The notes beneath the pieces are model-generated. The model saw nothing but the letters and a program-made list of their open reading frames with translations. It did not search any database and was not told the origin of the DNA. From assembly GCA_022605405.1 (NCBI GenBank), contig JABYQQ010000031.1, forward strand, positions 124,001 through 188,000: a DNA stretch of 64,000 bases. Reading direction: 5' to 3'. The DNA is from Earliella scabrosa. Lineage: Eukaryota; Basidiomycota; Agaricomycetes; Polyporales; Polyporaceae. This document shows positions 1 through 11,873 of this stretch, one piece after another (the first letter of the stretch is position 1; every line of letters starts with the position of its first letter). Both the position numbers and the translations under genes were made by a program.

Positions 1-741
1 GAGATTCACATCGAAGGGCGAGAGACCCACTGATATGTCCGCGCCAAGTGTCTTGGAATCTTCCACTTCGTTGCAAATGTAGATTGGCGCTTGAATCGAC
101 CAGCCTGCCAAACTACTTACCGCGTCCGAGTCCACAAGGAAGTCCGACGATAACCTGGGAATGTCTAGGATAATGCCCAACGCAATCTACTTGAAACGCT
201 CACTTGTAACGCTGAGTTGGGTCCCCTCGTTGCGCCTAGTGCTCAGCGGCACGAACTCTCCTGAACCGGAGGAGTAGTCTCAGGGAGCCCAAAGTCCCCT
301 CCTCGTACCAACTTGGCAGCAGCGGCCCGCCGTTGGCATTGTCCTTCTGCGCCTCCTTTGCGCCATGTGCGATGAGCATGTTACGACGACGTAGGACAAG
401 GAAGAGCCCTGGATGTGAGCCGCGATCCAGCATGCAAAGGTGTACGGTGACGTGCCTGGAGAAATAGTCGATCGAATACTCGACTGACCGTATTACGCTG
501 TCGAACGATACGCAGGGGGAGGCTTCACGATGAATAGACTCCGGTTTATAGGAACCGAAGGCATAGTGGATAGTCGAAGACTCGTATTACACCGTCGTCG
601 TGCCATGCTGTCGCTCGCAATCCCCCCGCTTGATTCGGTGGTTTTCTCCTATCTACTCTCGCCTTCCGCTTTCTCCCAGTCGTCCACCGAGTCTTCAAGT
701 TTGTCCGACCAGCAAAGTCTTCATCGTCATGCCCGACATCC
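1..741. other. No intact gene; 3' flank of oxygenase A
   Basis: No convincing gene is seen in this stretch. The part nearest the neighbouring oxygenase gene (about 640-741) still resembles, on the minus strand, the acidic coding tail of paralogue D, so it is probably former coding sequence lost behind an early stop. Confidence 0.5.
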
Positions 742-2273
742 TCACACCCATTCCTCTGGCATCTGGTCGTCATCGTTGCTGTCTTCCTCCTCGACAACGC
801 GAGGCTCTCCGCTGCGATCGCCAGCAGGCCCGACCCGCACGAGCAAGTAGATGCGCCAATACACGAAGTCCACGGTAGCCTCGTTGCCATACGCCATGAA
901 CGTCGTCTTGTGATCAGTGTACGGTGGCGCGCCCTTGACCCATTGGACGCGCGTGATCGGTGGACACCCCGTGTCATAGTATGTGGGGCGAGACACGAGC
1001 ATTCCTCCCCACCGCGTGCATAGCGTCTCCCACAGCGGGGTTCTGACGTGTCCTGCTCGGTCCAGCGGAATCACGCGGTCGCAGGCGACGTGGTTGGGCA
1101 CGCGATCATATTTATCGGTGTGGGTGTAGAGGATCTTGAGGGATGCAGAAAGGGAGAGCTCCTGCATGATGCGGAGGATGACCGCATCGTTCGCCTTGAG
1201 CCGCGAGGCTACGGCGCGGAGGGCCTGGCGTCCTTCTTCGGCCTGATCGCTAGCAGTAGGAGCGAGCGGATACTGGTGGGCCAAGCCAAACATGAGATGT
1301 CCACCATTGGGTAGGAAGTCTGGATCCTCCAGCAACCGCTGCATGGTGGCCTTAAGAGTGCTCTCAGTCGTTGAGATTGGCCGCGGGATGGCGGACGTGG
1401 ATGAGTCGCCCTTCGAGTCGGCCCAGTAGAGGTTGTAGGTGATCGTGACGCGATAGCCGGAGGTGACAGGCATGACCTCATGCTCGATGTCGCTGAAGAA
1501 CGCGACATACGCGATGGTCGGTTCGGTACAGCCGGCAAGCAAGGCGCTCGAGTCGAACGTCCATTCTTCGCGCTTCTCTTTCGAGCTGGTCTCCGAACCG
1601 TCCTCGGCATATCGGATCTTCAGGGCGCCGCCCTCGTGGGCGGTCGGGAGGACAATCACAAGTGAGCCGAACTGAAGCTCGCTCCGTGGAGTATCAACGT
1701 GAGGCTTGAAGAAGGAGCCAGGACCTACGACAGCGGTATCAGTACCAGATGTTCCAATCGAGTCGGAGTCAATAGCTCTAGACATACCATACACGTTGAG
1801 CTTGTACAGCTCGGCGCGGATCGCATCTTCTCTGACAAGTCTGTCGATGGCGAGCTCGGAGTGAACAGCATCGAGGATGCCCACGCGAGCGGGGTCTAGC
1901 TTGAGCGCGAAGTCGTCGATGTCGAGCTTTCCTGCCTTGCGGTACGTCTCGTCAAGGACATCCTTCTGGTCCAGACCGAACGTCGCCGGCTGGCATCTCT
2001 CCGCCAAGTGCTCGAGCGGAGCCACGGTTAAATTTGGGAAGTTGAGACGACTGGAGAGTGGAATCATGGATGGGCATTAGAGACAACTTGATCAGAGCTC
2101 GTCGAGGCTTCCACTCACTGGGCACTTCCTTCTGTCCCATAGAAGAGGGAGAGATCGCTGCCTGGGACGGATACAGTTCCATGACAGTACGGTGGCCCAT
2201 TGACGATACAGTTGCGGATTTCGTCTATTTTCTTCTTGAGCAGGTCTTGCATAGGACGTGGGTTGTTAGTCAT
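742..2273 (-). CDS. 2OG-Fe(II) oxygenase, copy A
   Basis: Likely a 2-oxoglutarate/Fe(II)-dependent dioxygenase of prolyl-4-hydroxylase type; substrate unknown. Modelled exons are 2119-2273, 1788-2050 and 742-1724 (466 aa). The metal and co-substrate set is visible: HVD (H148, D150) in FKPHVDTPRSEL, distal H221 in the IEHEVMP block and R231 ten residues later. A small N-terminal segment with GPPYC and LFYGT precedes the catalytic core, and a C-terminal block ending in WRIYLLVRVGPAGDRSG is shared by all copies. Exon 1, exon 2 and intron 2 lengths equal those of copy D. The tail stops at EEWV, about 40 residues before D ends, probably through an early stop. A TATA box lies about 80 bp upstream of the ATG. 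Oxygenase fold confident; function not. Confidence 0.82.
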
Positions 2274-2352
2274 GATTGCAATTCGACTGGGAGTACTAGA
2301 GTCGTAGTGGAGTCTGGTGGGGATCGACATCCAAGACGTTATTCTCCATGCA

Positions 2353-2359
2353 CATATAT
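2353..2359 (-). promoter_or_regulatory. TATA box of oxygenase A
   Basis: A GTATATATGTG element on the minus strand about 80 bp before the ATG. The same element sits at about the same distance before copy D (17004-17010), so the promoter was duplicated with the gene. Confidence 0.6.
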
Positions 2360-2692
2360 ACGGTTCGCGTGTCTCGGCGCCTAACGCTGGATGGAATGTT
2401 CCGCAGGTTGAGTCATTTGAGCGGACGATATAGATGGTAGGACTTACTGTAGTTTGATATCGGGACGGTTGAGGGTGCCCTAGAAGTGAGTCGACATCAT
2501 CTTGGCCCAAGTACGCCCAGAAAGCGCACCGTACCATGGTTGGGAGCCCCAGAACGTGATCTCCGCAGTTCAATGCAGAGTCAATCGCTTAGAACATCGG
2601 TCTGTATTCGTCTCGTACAGCAATCACGTTCAACACACCGCACAGCCCAGAGACAACGGCAGTGTCTATGGACGCGAACGTATTCGACTCAC

Positions 2693-4308
2693 TCACTCAG
2701 TCTCCATAGCTTCGCCCTCCTCGGATCCTCCCTCAGATCCTTCCCCTGGAGATGCGCGCTCCTGTTCCTGCTTCGAGGGGTTGTAGCACCACTCCTCATA
2801 CTCGTTGCCTTTAGGCTCCGGCTCCGCTGGACCATCCGGCGCACCACTCCGGTCGCCTGCAGGGCCCACCCGCACAAGCAGGTAGATGCGCCAGTACGCA
2901 AACTCCATCAACGCCTGGTTCCCATACGCCACGAACGCCGTCTTAACCTTCGCAAACCGCGGGGCGGCGGTCACCCACTGCACGGGGTATACGGGCGGAT
3001 CGTCGTCGGAGTCGTGATACCTGGGCGTCGAGACGAGCAACCCGTCCCACGTTGTGCACAACTCCCGCCACAGCCCGCCCTCGATCTCGCCCATGCGCTC
3101 GAGGGGCACGACGCGGTCGCAGGCGATGTAGGTGACGTCCGTGGAGTATTTCTCGTTGACGCTGTAGAGGATCTTGAAGGACGCTGAGAGGGAGAGGTCC
3201 TGCATCACTCTGTAGATGACAGCGTCGTTGGCTTTGAGCCGCGCGCCAACGGACTGGACGGCGTCGCGCGCGGAAGCGAAGTCGTGCGCAGGAGGGAGCG
3301 GGTATTTGTGAGCCAGCCCGAACATAAGCCGGCCGCCGTCAGGGAGGAACGTCGGGTCGTCGAGCAACTTCTGCATCATTGCCTTCAGGTCGCTCTCCGT
3401 AGTCGAGATGGAGCAAGGAACGGAAAGGGAGGTAGCGGCGGATGGCGTCTTGGGCTCAGCCCAGTAGAGGTTGTACGTGATCGTGAGACGATAGCCGGAG
3501 AGAACGGGCATGACTTCGTGTTCGACGTCACTGAAGAAGGCGACGTAGGCAATGGATGGCTCGGTACAGCCAGTGAGCAGCGCGTTTGAGTCGAACGTCC
3601 ACTCAGCACGATCGTCCTCGGCGGCCTCGTCGTTGGGGTCATTTGGGTGTCGAATCTTCAACTCACCGCCTTCGTGAGTGGTAGGGAAGACGATCACGAG
3701 AGAGCCGAACTGCAGTTCGCTGCGTGGCGTGTCGACATGCGGCTTGAAGAATGAGCCGGGGCCTGCGCGCGAAGTGGTCAGTTCATACGCATAACGTCCT
3801 GAGACACGAACAATGAGACGGACCGTATACGTTGAGCTTGTACAACTCTGCACGAATGGCGTCCTCTTTGACGAGGCGGTCGATGGCGAGCTCGGAGTGG
3901 ACGACATCGAGGATACCAGAGCGCACGACCTCGAACCCGACGAGGAAGTCCTCGGTGTCGAGCTTGCCCGCTTTGCGATAGGTCTCGTCCATGACATCCT
4001 CGTTGTCCACGCCGAACGTCGCTGGCTGGCACGTCTCCGCCAAGTGCTGCAACTGCGTCGCGTTCGCGTTGCCTAGGTTAATGCGACTGCGCGGTCAAGA
4101 ACACGCGCTATTGAGATAATGTGCCAACCAACACGTGTATGGATACTTACTGCGCGTTGCCCTCTGTTCCGTAGAAGAGCGTGAGGTCGTGGGCTGGAAC
4201 AGCCACAGTTCCTTGACAGTATGGCGGACCATGGCGGATACACGCTCGGATGTTCCTGATCTGCTCTTTGAGCCGATCATCCGTGGGGGCAGGTACAGTG
4301 TCGGGCAT
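2693..4308 (-). CDS. 2OG-Fe(II) oxygenase, copy B
   Basis: Second 2-oxoglutarate/Fe(II) dioxygenase, 496 aa, from exons 4151-4308, 3824-4086 and 2693-3762. It has the same layout as copy A: an N-terminal GPPYCQGT segment, then HVDTPR (H149, D151), distal H222 in VEHEVMP and R232. It is closest to copy C on the right arm: all three exon lengths (158, 263, 1070 nt) are identical between B and C. The Glu-rich tail (GSEGGSEEGEAME) is also shared with C. Transcribed in the same direction as the ThDP enzyme upstream (ATG 525 bp beyond its stop) and as copy A downstream. Intron 2 is 61 nt and would break the frame if kept. Substrate unknown. Confidence 0.85.
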
Positions 4309-4391
4309 CGTGAGGCGTGACTGCGCGTGGCGACGAGATGGCAGCGATCAGTAGTGGTGATAGTGGAGACTGAAGACCCACAAGCAGCGGG

Positions 4392-4399
4392 CTTATATA
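4392..4399 (-). promoter_or_regulatory. TATA box of oxygenase B
   Basis: TATATAAG on the minus strand, 84 bp before the ATG, inside a GGCGTATATAAG context that is repeated before copy C. Confidence 0.65.
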
Positions 4400-4832
4400 C
4401 GCCAGACATTGACAGAAGTCTTGGCATCTCCGAATCGAACGGATTCGATACTCCTGCAAGAGAAGGCGAAGGGCAAGATGAGTCATGTTCGATAGCCTCG
4501 AGGTGCGTCCCTTCCATGTACGGCAAGACTTCCCATATCGAGACTGTACCGACGCAGTGTGAGTGAGAGAAGAACATGTCCATGTCCTCATGTCACTCAC
4601 ATGAGGGCGCGGTAGAGCACGCGCATCGACGCATGGAACGAATCGAGCTCAGACGGTGCTTCGACCTTGCGCGCTGGTTCTGCCGGCCCATATCTGCAAT
4701 CAGAATTCAATTGTACACACCCTCTGACTCTACCACAGTCACTGCAACGTCAATACACTGCATTCAGAAGCGTCAAAAACGACAAACGCGCCATAACCGA
4801 ACCAAGCCACACACCTATCGCGCCAATCTCTC

Positions 4833-6988
4833 CTAGATCGCCTCTAGGATGCACTCCACGACCGCACACCTCTTCTCGTCCCTCACGACCTGTATCGCCT
4901 CCACCAACGTGCCCATCAGCTCCTCCGCGCGCTCGACGCGCCGCGACCACGCGCCCCCGGCAGCAGCAGCGACCCCGCCATAGTCCACATTATCGTGCCC
5001 GAACCCGATCGACAGCTTCTGGCCCGACGCGCGACTCCCGTACCCGTTCGGATGCACCCCGCGCAGCGACGCCTTCGGGCTCTGTGCGCACACGAAGCGA
5101 CAATCAGTATCGGAGCACCCCACCAAACCAGACCCCGGCAATTTGTGAAAGAGCGGACACTCACATACCAGCCCCGGTTGTTCAGCACCACCGTCAAGAA
5201 CGGCGTCCCATATCGCCGCGCGACCCAGAACGCCGCCGTCGGCATCGCAAACAAGAAGTTCCCATCCCCCGTGATCGCGATGACGAGCTCCTTCTCCTCT
5301 CTTTCCTCCTTCTCCTTCTCCTTCGCCGCGACCCGCGCGCCCAACGACGCCCCCACCGCAGCCCCAAACACCCACCCGAGGCTCGACCCGCCCGACATGA
5401 TGAAGCTCCCAGGCACCTCCGGCCGGATATGGTTCCACGCGAAGCCCGCGTTCGACACGGACTCGTTCACCCAGAGCACCCTCCTGCCCCCGCTCGGCGT
5501 CTGCGCGCGCGCGGCCTCGCGGAGCGCGCCAAAGACAAACGGGACGGTGGGCAGGACGCCGTCCGGCGCGAGCTTTGTTTCTGCGGCGGCCTGAGCGGCG
5601 AGCCACGCGGTGTGGAGCGCTGTGAAGCGCTCTTTGCGTTCTTGTGCGAGGGTGGAGGTGCGCGCGAGGACGTCTTGTGCGGCGGGCGAACGGAGGGCGT
5701 CGAGGAGCTGGGAGAGCGCCGTGTGCGCATCGGAGGTGCAGAGCATGTCCGCGTCGACGTGGGACCAGCCGTAGGTCCGTTTCAGGGGGTCGTCGCCGAT
5801 GATGAACACCTTGACGTCTTCGCGCGGGGTGTTGAGTGTGTCGACCCAGGGGACGGACGTCTCAAGCAGGATGATGACGTCGGCGTCGGCGAGGTGCGGG
5901 AGCGTGCCGCTGTAGGTGAACCCGAGGAAGTGCGGGTGGCTGCCGGGGATGCAGACGATGGAGCCGGGGACGGTGAGGAGGCCTATCCCGAGCGTGCTGG
6001 AGAGCGTGGAGAGGAGGGGGACGGTCGTCGGGTCTCGGCCCGAGTTTGAGGTGAGGAGGAGAGGGAACTTGGCGTTGAGGAGCGCGGAGAGGATGGTGTC
6101 GACGGCTTGAGTGAGAGGAGGATCACATCGTTGTAGTCCTTCACATGATGGAGGAACTCGACGGCGACTCACCATGAGAGGACAGTGCGGGAATAGTCAC
6201 TGAAGGCCATTTGTTCAGTCGCAGTGGGGCGTTCATCGTCGCTTCGTCCACCTCTTCGTCGGTCACCTCTCTACGCGCCCATAGATACACCGGGCCTTGA
6301 GGGTGGCTGGTCGCACTGCACATACCGAAGTCAGTCCAAAGTACGTCTGATAGACGACGCAATATGTGCATACAACTGCAACGCGCGCATGATCATCTTC
6401 GACGCATGCTTCCCGCTCTGAATCTGAGCCGTGTAGCGCATATACTGCCGCACAATCGCGGGCTGGTCCGGGACGTCTGATGAAGAAACAACGCGATAAG
6501 TCCCTCACGCTCTCAGCACTGCACCCCTGCCGACTGACCTTGTAGCCACATTATGAACTCGTTCTTCGACGCGTGCAGCTCCCCATTCGCAGTGAACGGT
6601 GACGATCCCGCAAAGATCAGCACCGGCGCTTGTCCTCTGTCAGCATTATGGATGGCGCCCCCCAAAGACTGCACACGCCCGTCCGTAAGCTGCACAACGT
6701 CCATGTCACACCAGATCCTCGTCTCTCGCTCACCTGGGTGCCGACGTCAACGTGGACGATCACCGCCGCGGGCCTCCCGGTGACGAGCGCATACCCATGA
6801 GCGGCACTCAGCGCGACGTACTCGCTCGGGCACGTCACGATCTCGAGAAGCGTCTTCCCGCCGCTCTCTGCGCGCTGCCGGCTGAGGTCCTCGAGGAAGG
6901 CGGAGTGGTCGCTGCCCCAGTTGACGAAGGCGTGGGTGAGCCCGGCGTCGGCGAGGGTCTTGAAGAAGACGGAGGCAGTAGTGTACAT
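4833..6988 (-). CDS. ThDP-dependent enzyme (acetolactate synthase-like), copy 1
   Basis: Thiamine-diphosphate enzyme of the acetolactate synthase/benzoylformate decarboxylase superfamily (COG0028 type), 606 aa. Exons: 6734-6988, 6539-6668, 6374-6476, 6173-6315, 5165-6105, 4833-5081. The N-terminal Pyr domain has the probable cofactor-activating Glu56 (CPSEYVALSAAHGYA) followed by VHVDVGTQ and HNADRGQAPVLIFAG. The C-terminal PP domain has the ThDP/Mg motif: GDG at 490-492 and NN at 519-520. No signal peptide is evident. The donor substrate cannot be told from sequence; true acetolactate synthase is unlikely because this pair forms its own paralogous group. Exon 1 to 4 lengths match the second copy at 35275 almost base for base, which supports the model. 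Its last exon is duplicated as a relic at 13947-14170. Confidence 0.88.
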
Positions 6989-9127
6989 GATCGATCAGGA
7001 GCTTCACTTCTGCGTCAGAGACTGGTACCGCAAAGTTCGGGTGTGGGGTCGGGATTGTGTGGGGTACTATAGCTGCCGGGGGCAATGAAAGAACCACGAG
7101 AGAGATGAGAGTTAAGATCGCCCGCGGGGGCTGTCGTCAAGCCTGATGAGGCTCAGAGTCTCTTGTGACTTGGCAGAGGGTTGGACAGCGCGGGAAGGGA
7201 TGTGCGGCATGGAAGTCCGCGCTGCCCTGAAGTATGAATGTTCGCGCGCCCACGATGACTTCATGTAGACTGTGAGCGAGGGATAGATTTGGGGATGTCG
7301 AGGCTCCAGATGCTTGGTTTAGCAGAGTTAAGCTCTGCTATCGGACGCTGTGCGCAGTCAGATGATGGTTCCGTGGGTGCGGGTATGGCAGCAGTTCTGC
7401 TGAGCATGTTGGAGAAAAGAGGCTTCTGACCGCCCACGGTTATCGGTGACCATGAGTAACCAGCACCGGGATCGCTCAAGGGAGGTCATCCGACTCGGGG
7501 AGCGGCGAAACGGGTCCGGAGGACGTGTCTGAAAGAACCTTCGCGCACGGCGGGTTTTGAGCCTTCGGCCTTGTAATCCCGAACATGCTAGGGTTGGCTC
7601 TGAGGGCACATGACATACATTGGATACATGCGCTGTTGCCAGAGTGAAACAACTCACGAGAAATGAAGGAATATGGAAGAAATCGACTCTGCGGCTGACA
7701 ATATGTGATAGAAGTTGAACGCGCGCATCAGTCGGATTAAAGTCCTCCTGCGACGCGCGGGACGACAGGACGGTCGAGTTCAAGTTTTCCTAAGGACCCG
7801 AGCCACATACAGATTAAGCTCAAAGGGCTGCTCTAGTAGTGCACTTACTGCCAAGGTTGTTGACTAGCATTCAGATATCCGCAATCTTGTTTCGAGATGA
7901 CTTTGCGAGTGAATTCAGCCGCGCTGTAGAGCTTGCTGCAGCTGAGTCGGTGCCGTACGATGACTTGTCGGAAATGAAGCCTGCAGGCTGCACATGCTGA
8001 GTAGACACGTAGCCATTAGGGCACGTCCGGTCATTCGGGAACACCACTAACCGTTTGTCCGTGGGATATGTTCGAGCAACATTAATGGCAGGTGCCCCTC
8101 ACATTCGCGACCCACAAAGCCCTCCTCCTTGGAGTCGGAGTTCGGAGTTCCGTTGTTGAGACGACTGCCGTAACGATGTGGGTCCAGCTTCTCGCAATTT
8201 CAATGTACCTTCGCCCTGCCTACTGGCCCGTGTCGCGTTGCCTGAATTTTCAGAGTACCAGTCGTGAAGCGTCAGCGGAGGACCCTTCGGGTGGAATTGA
8301 ATGAGTACCATTTCCTTTCGAAGTCTTGTGCTCGATCTTTCCTTGCGCATCGATGCCTTGTCTGAGTTGCAGCGAGCATAAGTAGAACCAAACGAGATAG
8401 AGATAAGGTATGCCTGCCACAGAATCGACCACGTCACGTGACCTCAATCTGTCACACTGCCGCCGATTTGGCGGGTGGGCGACATTGCATTTTGAATGGG
8501 AACTCCCAGACCGCCTATTTTGAGAAAGCAGAACCGCAAGGTAATAGACCATGGATGAATCTACATTTATGCGGTTCTCGAATGTCGATGCGGTCCTTCT
8601 GACGAGTCGCATTCAAAAAGTTCACTCGCGGACTGATATTTTGGGTCAACAAGGCTGATTAAGCGCGCAGAACCACCATCCGGCTCTTCGTCCTTCCACT
8701 TGAGTGGCATGCTCTGGGACACCCGAAAGCACTTCAAACATACTGAGAAACATGTCCCTGTGCTATCTACCAAAATTTGGCGAGCGGTACACTCGGATTG
8801 TAACAAGTGCTAACTACTAAGAGACTTACATGGGACTTATCTTGTGCTTCACGTGGACTGGTCACGGTAATGTGACCATGTCACGACGTAGTCGACTCTG
8901 TGGCAGGCATACCTTAGAGAGCGAGAGAAAGGTACGAAAAAACCAGGAAAAGAGTCAAGACGAACGACGACGCGCGGCACAAAAACCGCTTGCTGATTTT
9001 GGGCGCTCCCGACCACTCGCCCTCGACGTCCACGACCTCTTCCTCTTCCTCCCGTGTACATCTCTGCTCTGTAACGCTTCTTGCTTGTATCGATACCACC
9101 ACACAACGACATAGACTACGACACGAC
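6989..9127. other. Long stretch without a recognisable gene
   Basis: About 2.1 kb between the ThDP enzyme start and the UBC1 start. Several short open frames occur on both strands but none has a known motif, a sensible splice structure or a paralogue in the window. It must hold the divergent promoters of its two neighbours. Confidence 0.5.
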
Positions 9128-10083
9128 ATGGACGCTCGCCTACGCCGCGTGAACAAGGAGATCGCAGGTGCGTGCCTCCCTCCTCCCCGACGGAGGTGTG
9201 GCTGAACATCGAACGCGGGGTGGATGGGCAGACTGCAAGAACGACAAGTCGTCGCGGGTCACGATCGATCTCGTCGACGACAACCCGTTCCACCTCATCG
9301 GTGCCTTCGATGGGCCAGAAGACACGCCCTACCAGGGCGGTCGCTTCCAGGTCGTACGTCCCGCCACACTTCCCTCTGCGCACTCCCGCACCATCTCACA
9401 CCACCCTGCATTGTCCCTCCCATCCTCTCATATCCCCATCTCACCTTATCCGACGCCTCCACCTCCGCCATGAACCCACCCCGTGCGGTGCGCCACCCTC
9501 AGGACATCGTGATCCCAGACAACTACCCCTTCCAGCCCGTAAAGATGAAGTTCATCACCAAAGTCTACCACCCGAACGTCTCCTCCGCGTCGGGCGCGAT
9601 CTGCCTCGACATCCTCAAGGACGCGTGGTCGCCCGTGCTCACGCTCAAGTCGACGCTCATCTCGCTCCAGTCCCTCCTCTGCTCGCCCGAGCCGCGCGAC
9701 CCGCAGGACGCAGAGGTCGCGAAGCACTACATGACGAGCAAGAGCAGCTTCGAGGACACGGCGCGATATTGGACGATGATCTACGCGGGCGGGCCGGGCA
9801 AGGGCGGTGCAGGCGCGGGTGCAGGCGCGGGGCAGGGGGCGGCGGGGAAGGCTGCGGCGAGGGACGAGATCGCGATGGCTGGGCTGGACAGGGCGCATGT
9901 CGACCAGTTCGAGGCGTTGGGGTTCGAGAGGTCGAAAGTGGTGCGTCCTTACAGTGCTTTGTGTGTGCGTGAGCGGCGCGTGCTGACCTTGCGCAGATCG
10001 ATGTGCTGAGGAGACTGAATTATCGCGGCGCGAATGTGGCGAATATCAACGATGACCGGGTAGTGGAGGAGCTGCTGAAGTGA
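9128..10083 (+). CDS. UBC1: Ubiquitin-conjugating enzyme E2 with UBA domain
   Basis: Class II E2 of the yeast Ubc1/E2-25K type, which transfers ubiquitin from E1 to E3 or substrate and favours Lys48 chains. Exons 9128-9167, 9232-9353, 9503-9940 and 9997-10083 give 228 aa. The UBC fold spans residues 1 to about 150, with HPN at 77-79 and catalytic Cys88 in SGAICLDIL. A Gly/Ala-rich linker (GPGKGGAGAGAGAGQG) follows, then a C-terminal UBA domain (about 180-228: FEALGFERSKVIDVLRRLNYRG). Length and domain order match Ubc1 proteins. It is a conserved housekeeping gene inside the spacer of the inverted duplication. Confidence 0.95.
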
Positions 10084-10605
10084 GAATATATGTATCGTCA
10101 GGGCTTTGCTTGGAATACCGCGGTGGCGTACTAGCGACTGAAAGATGGAGTACTGTCAGGTAATGTGCTTTCGCTCATATCCCCGCTCATATCCCCGCGA
10201 TGTTATTACCCCACGCACGATCTTGAAGCTTAAGCTTGAAGAGTCGTGCATGTATGCCTCGGTAGCCTTGCTCAAGGAACAGGCGTAGAAACACAAGGTC
10301 GGTGCTGTCCCTATCCGAGGTCAAGTTCCTGGTGCCCACATATCCTTCGGAAGCCGATCTCCCCTCATTTGCCCTACACTGATCCTCTCAGTCGAGCTAG
10401 GGCCATCGACCATGTATACATACAGTACGAACGCTCGCAAACGCCTCGCACGCCTTCCCGTCCCAATCTCTTCCATCCCTCCAGATCCCTCCTACTCTCT
10501 GTGTCTCCGCCTTTTCCGGACCGAGCCACCAGCACTTTGACGCTCATCTCCAGCACAGATCGGCCTTCAACGCACGCCTCTTCCTCTCTCTCCCTACAGC
10601 GCCCT
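10084..10605. other. Intergenic, UBC1 to GNAT gene
   Basis: No gene seen. It holds the UBC1 3' region and a perfect-looking palindromic stretch around 10221-10241 built on TTGAAGCTTAAGCTTGAA. Confidence 0.45.
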
Positions 10606-11185
10606 ATGGAACCACAAGTAGGCAAGTCCTTCCTATGTAGATCGCGCAGACCACCTCAAACGTCGCACACTGACCCCCGCGCTGTCCACGTCTCACTCAG
10701 AGATCCGTCGCATCCCGCCAGAAGACACCATCCCACTCCGTCACTCCGTATTGTGGCCCGACCACCCAATCTCACACGTCCTGCTGCCCGAAGACGAGTC
10801 GGGCTTTCACTACGGCGCGTTTTTCCCCGAATCGAGCGCCGCCGTCGCGGTCATCTCGGTCTTTGTCGATCCCCTCCCGCCCGCACCCGACATTGGTACT
10901 GTTGCCACCTCGAGCGTCCGAGCTGCGCGGTTCCGCAAGTTCGCGTGCGATCCACCATATCAGGGGAAGGGAATCGGGACGGCGCTGCTGAGGCGTGTGT
11001 TTGACGCCGCGGCGGGGGAGATGGAGTGCGAGGTGATTTGGTGCGATGCGAGGGTGAGCGCGGCGGGGTGGTATGAGCGGAGGGGAATGAGAAAGTTTAG
11101 GGAGACGTTCTTCAAGGGCCATATTGAGTACGTGCGGATGCAGAAGTCGCTTGTCGCTCCGGGCCTGTATGAGCCTGCTGCGTAG
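10606..11185 (+). CDS. GNAT-family N-acetyltransferase
   Basis: Probable acetyl-CoA-dependent N-acyltransferase of about 164 aa; substrate unknown. The body (10703-11185) has IRRIPPEDTIPLRHSVLWP at its start, PEDESGFHYGAFF, and the acetyl-CoA-binding motif A as FACDPPYQGKGIGTALLRRVF (Q/RxxGxG/A). The closing WYERRGM block is typical of the fold. A mini-exon 10606-10617 (MEPQ) with a GT donor at 10618 and a CAG-AG acceptor at 10702 gives the only in-frame ATG I could find; that junction is less certain than the body. A piece of a second copy of this gene lies at about 19225-19290. Confidence 0.78.
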
Positions 11186-11873
11186 GGCGCACACGTCGCC
11201 ATCTCTGTGGACTCTCGTGATGATCGTGCTTTGTGCTGGCCTTCTTCGTCAAGTTTACTCTCGTGTTTGCGCGTTCGCAGTATGCATGGACGTGTAGGAT
11301 GGATGTTCTGGGAGAGCCCAGTACTGAAAGCTTCAGGCAGGAAGCGCCCGTGATGGTGTGGTCGGTCTCGACTCTCAGCACTGCTCCTCCTCGTCTCAAC
11401 TCTCACTCTTATGCACTCCATCTCAAATACTGCGGACACACACACGCTTTTCTGGTCAGGACGCCCCTGGATTTATCCACAATGAGACCCTCGTCCACTA
11501 TAGCCAATCCCAATCACCAGCACAAACATCGAGACAAACGGAAGCCCAAAGGAGATCTACGATATCCCAGCTAGACTCTAGTGCACACGCCAGCGGCCAG
11601 CGAGCTTTTGAGAGCACGCCCCCACGCACGCGCTCCGCACTCCCTTTCAAGTTTCTGTTCCTAAACAACGGCCGTCTGGACTCTGGACCTTAGATATCCC
11701 GCCAGCGAGACGCGCCGCCTCGTGGCCGTCGTCCGACTCGGAGCGGACCATCCCTGCCAGTGCTAGTAGACCGCCGGGATTGCTGCCTCGTGTTCGCCCT
11801 TCTCCTTCTTCCATTGCTACACGTTCCTCCAGAAACCCTAGCTTTCGCTAGGATATTGTCTAGTCCTGCGAAG
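11186..11873. other. Intergenic, GNAT to GH12 gene
   Basis: No gene seen; the pyrimidine-rich section before 11874 is consistent with a fungal core promoter. Confidence 0.4.

Larger units (their letters stand above)
640..5110 (-). repeat. Left arm of inverted segmental duplication
   Basis: Holds, in transcription order, the last exon of the ThDP enzyme, oxygenase B and oxygenase A. The same three elements, with promoters and intergenic spacers, occur in mirror order at about 13920-18740. Outer limits are judged by eye. Confidence 0.75.

Noticed and set aside
4667..6049. 460-codon plus-strand open frame
   Set aside because: It is antisense to the ThDP enzyme and arises from GC-rich codons; the sequence is Arg/Pro/His low complexity without motif.
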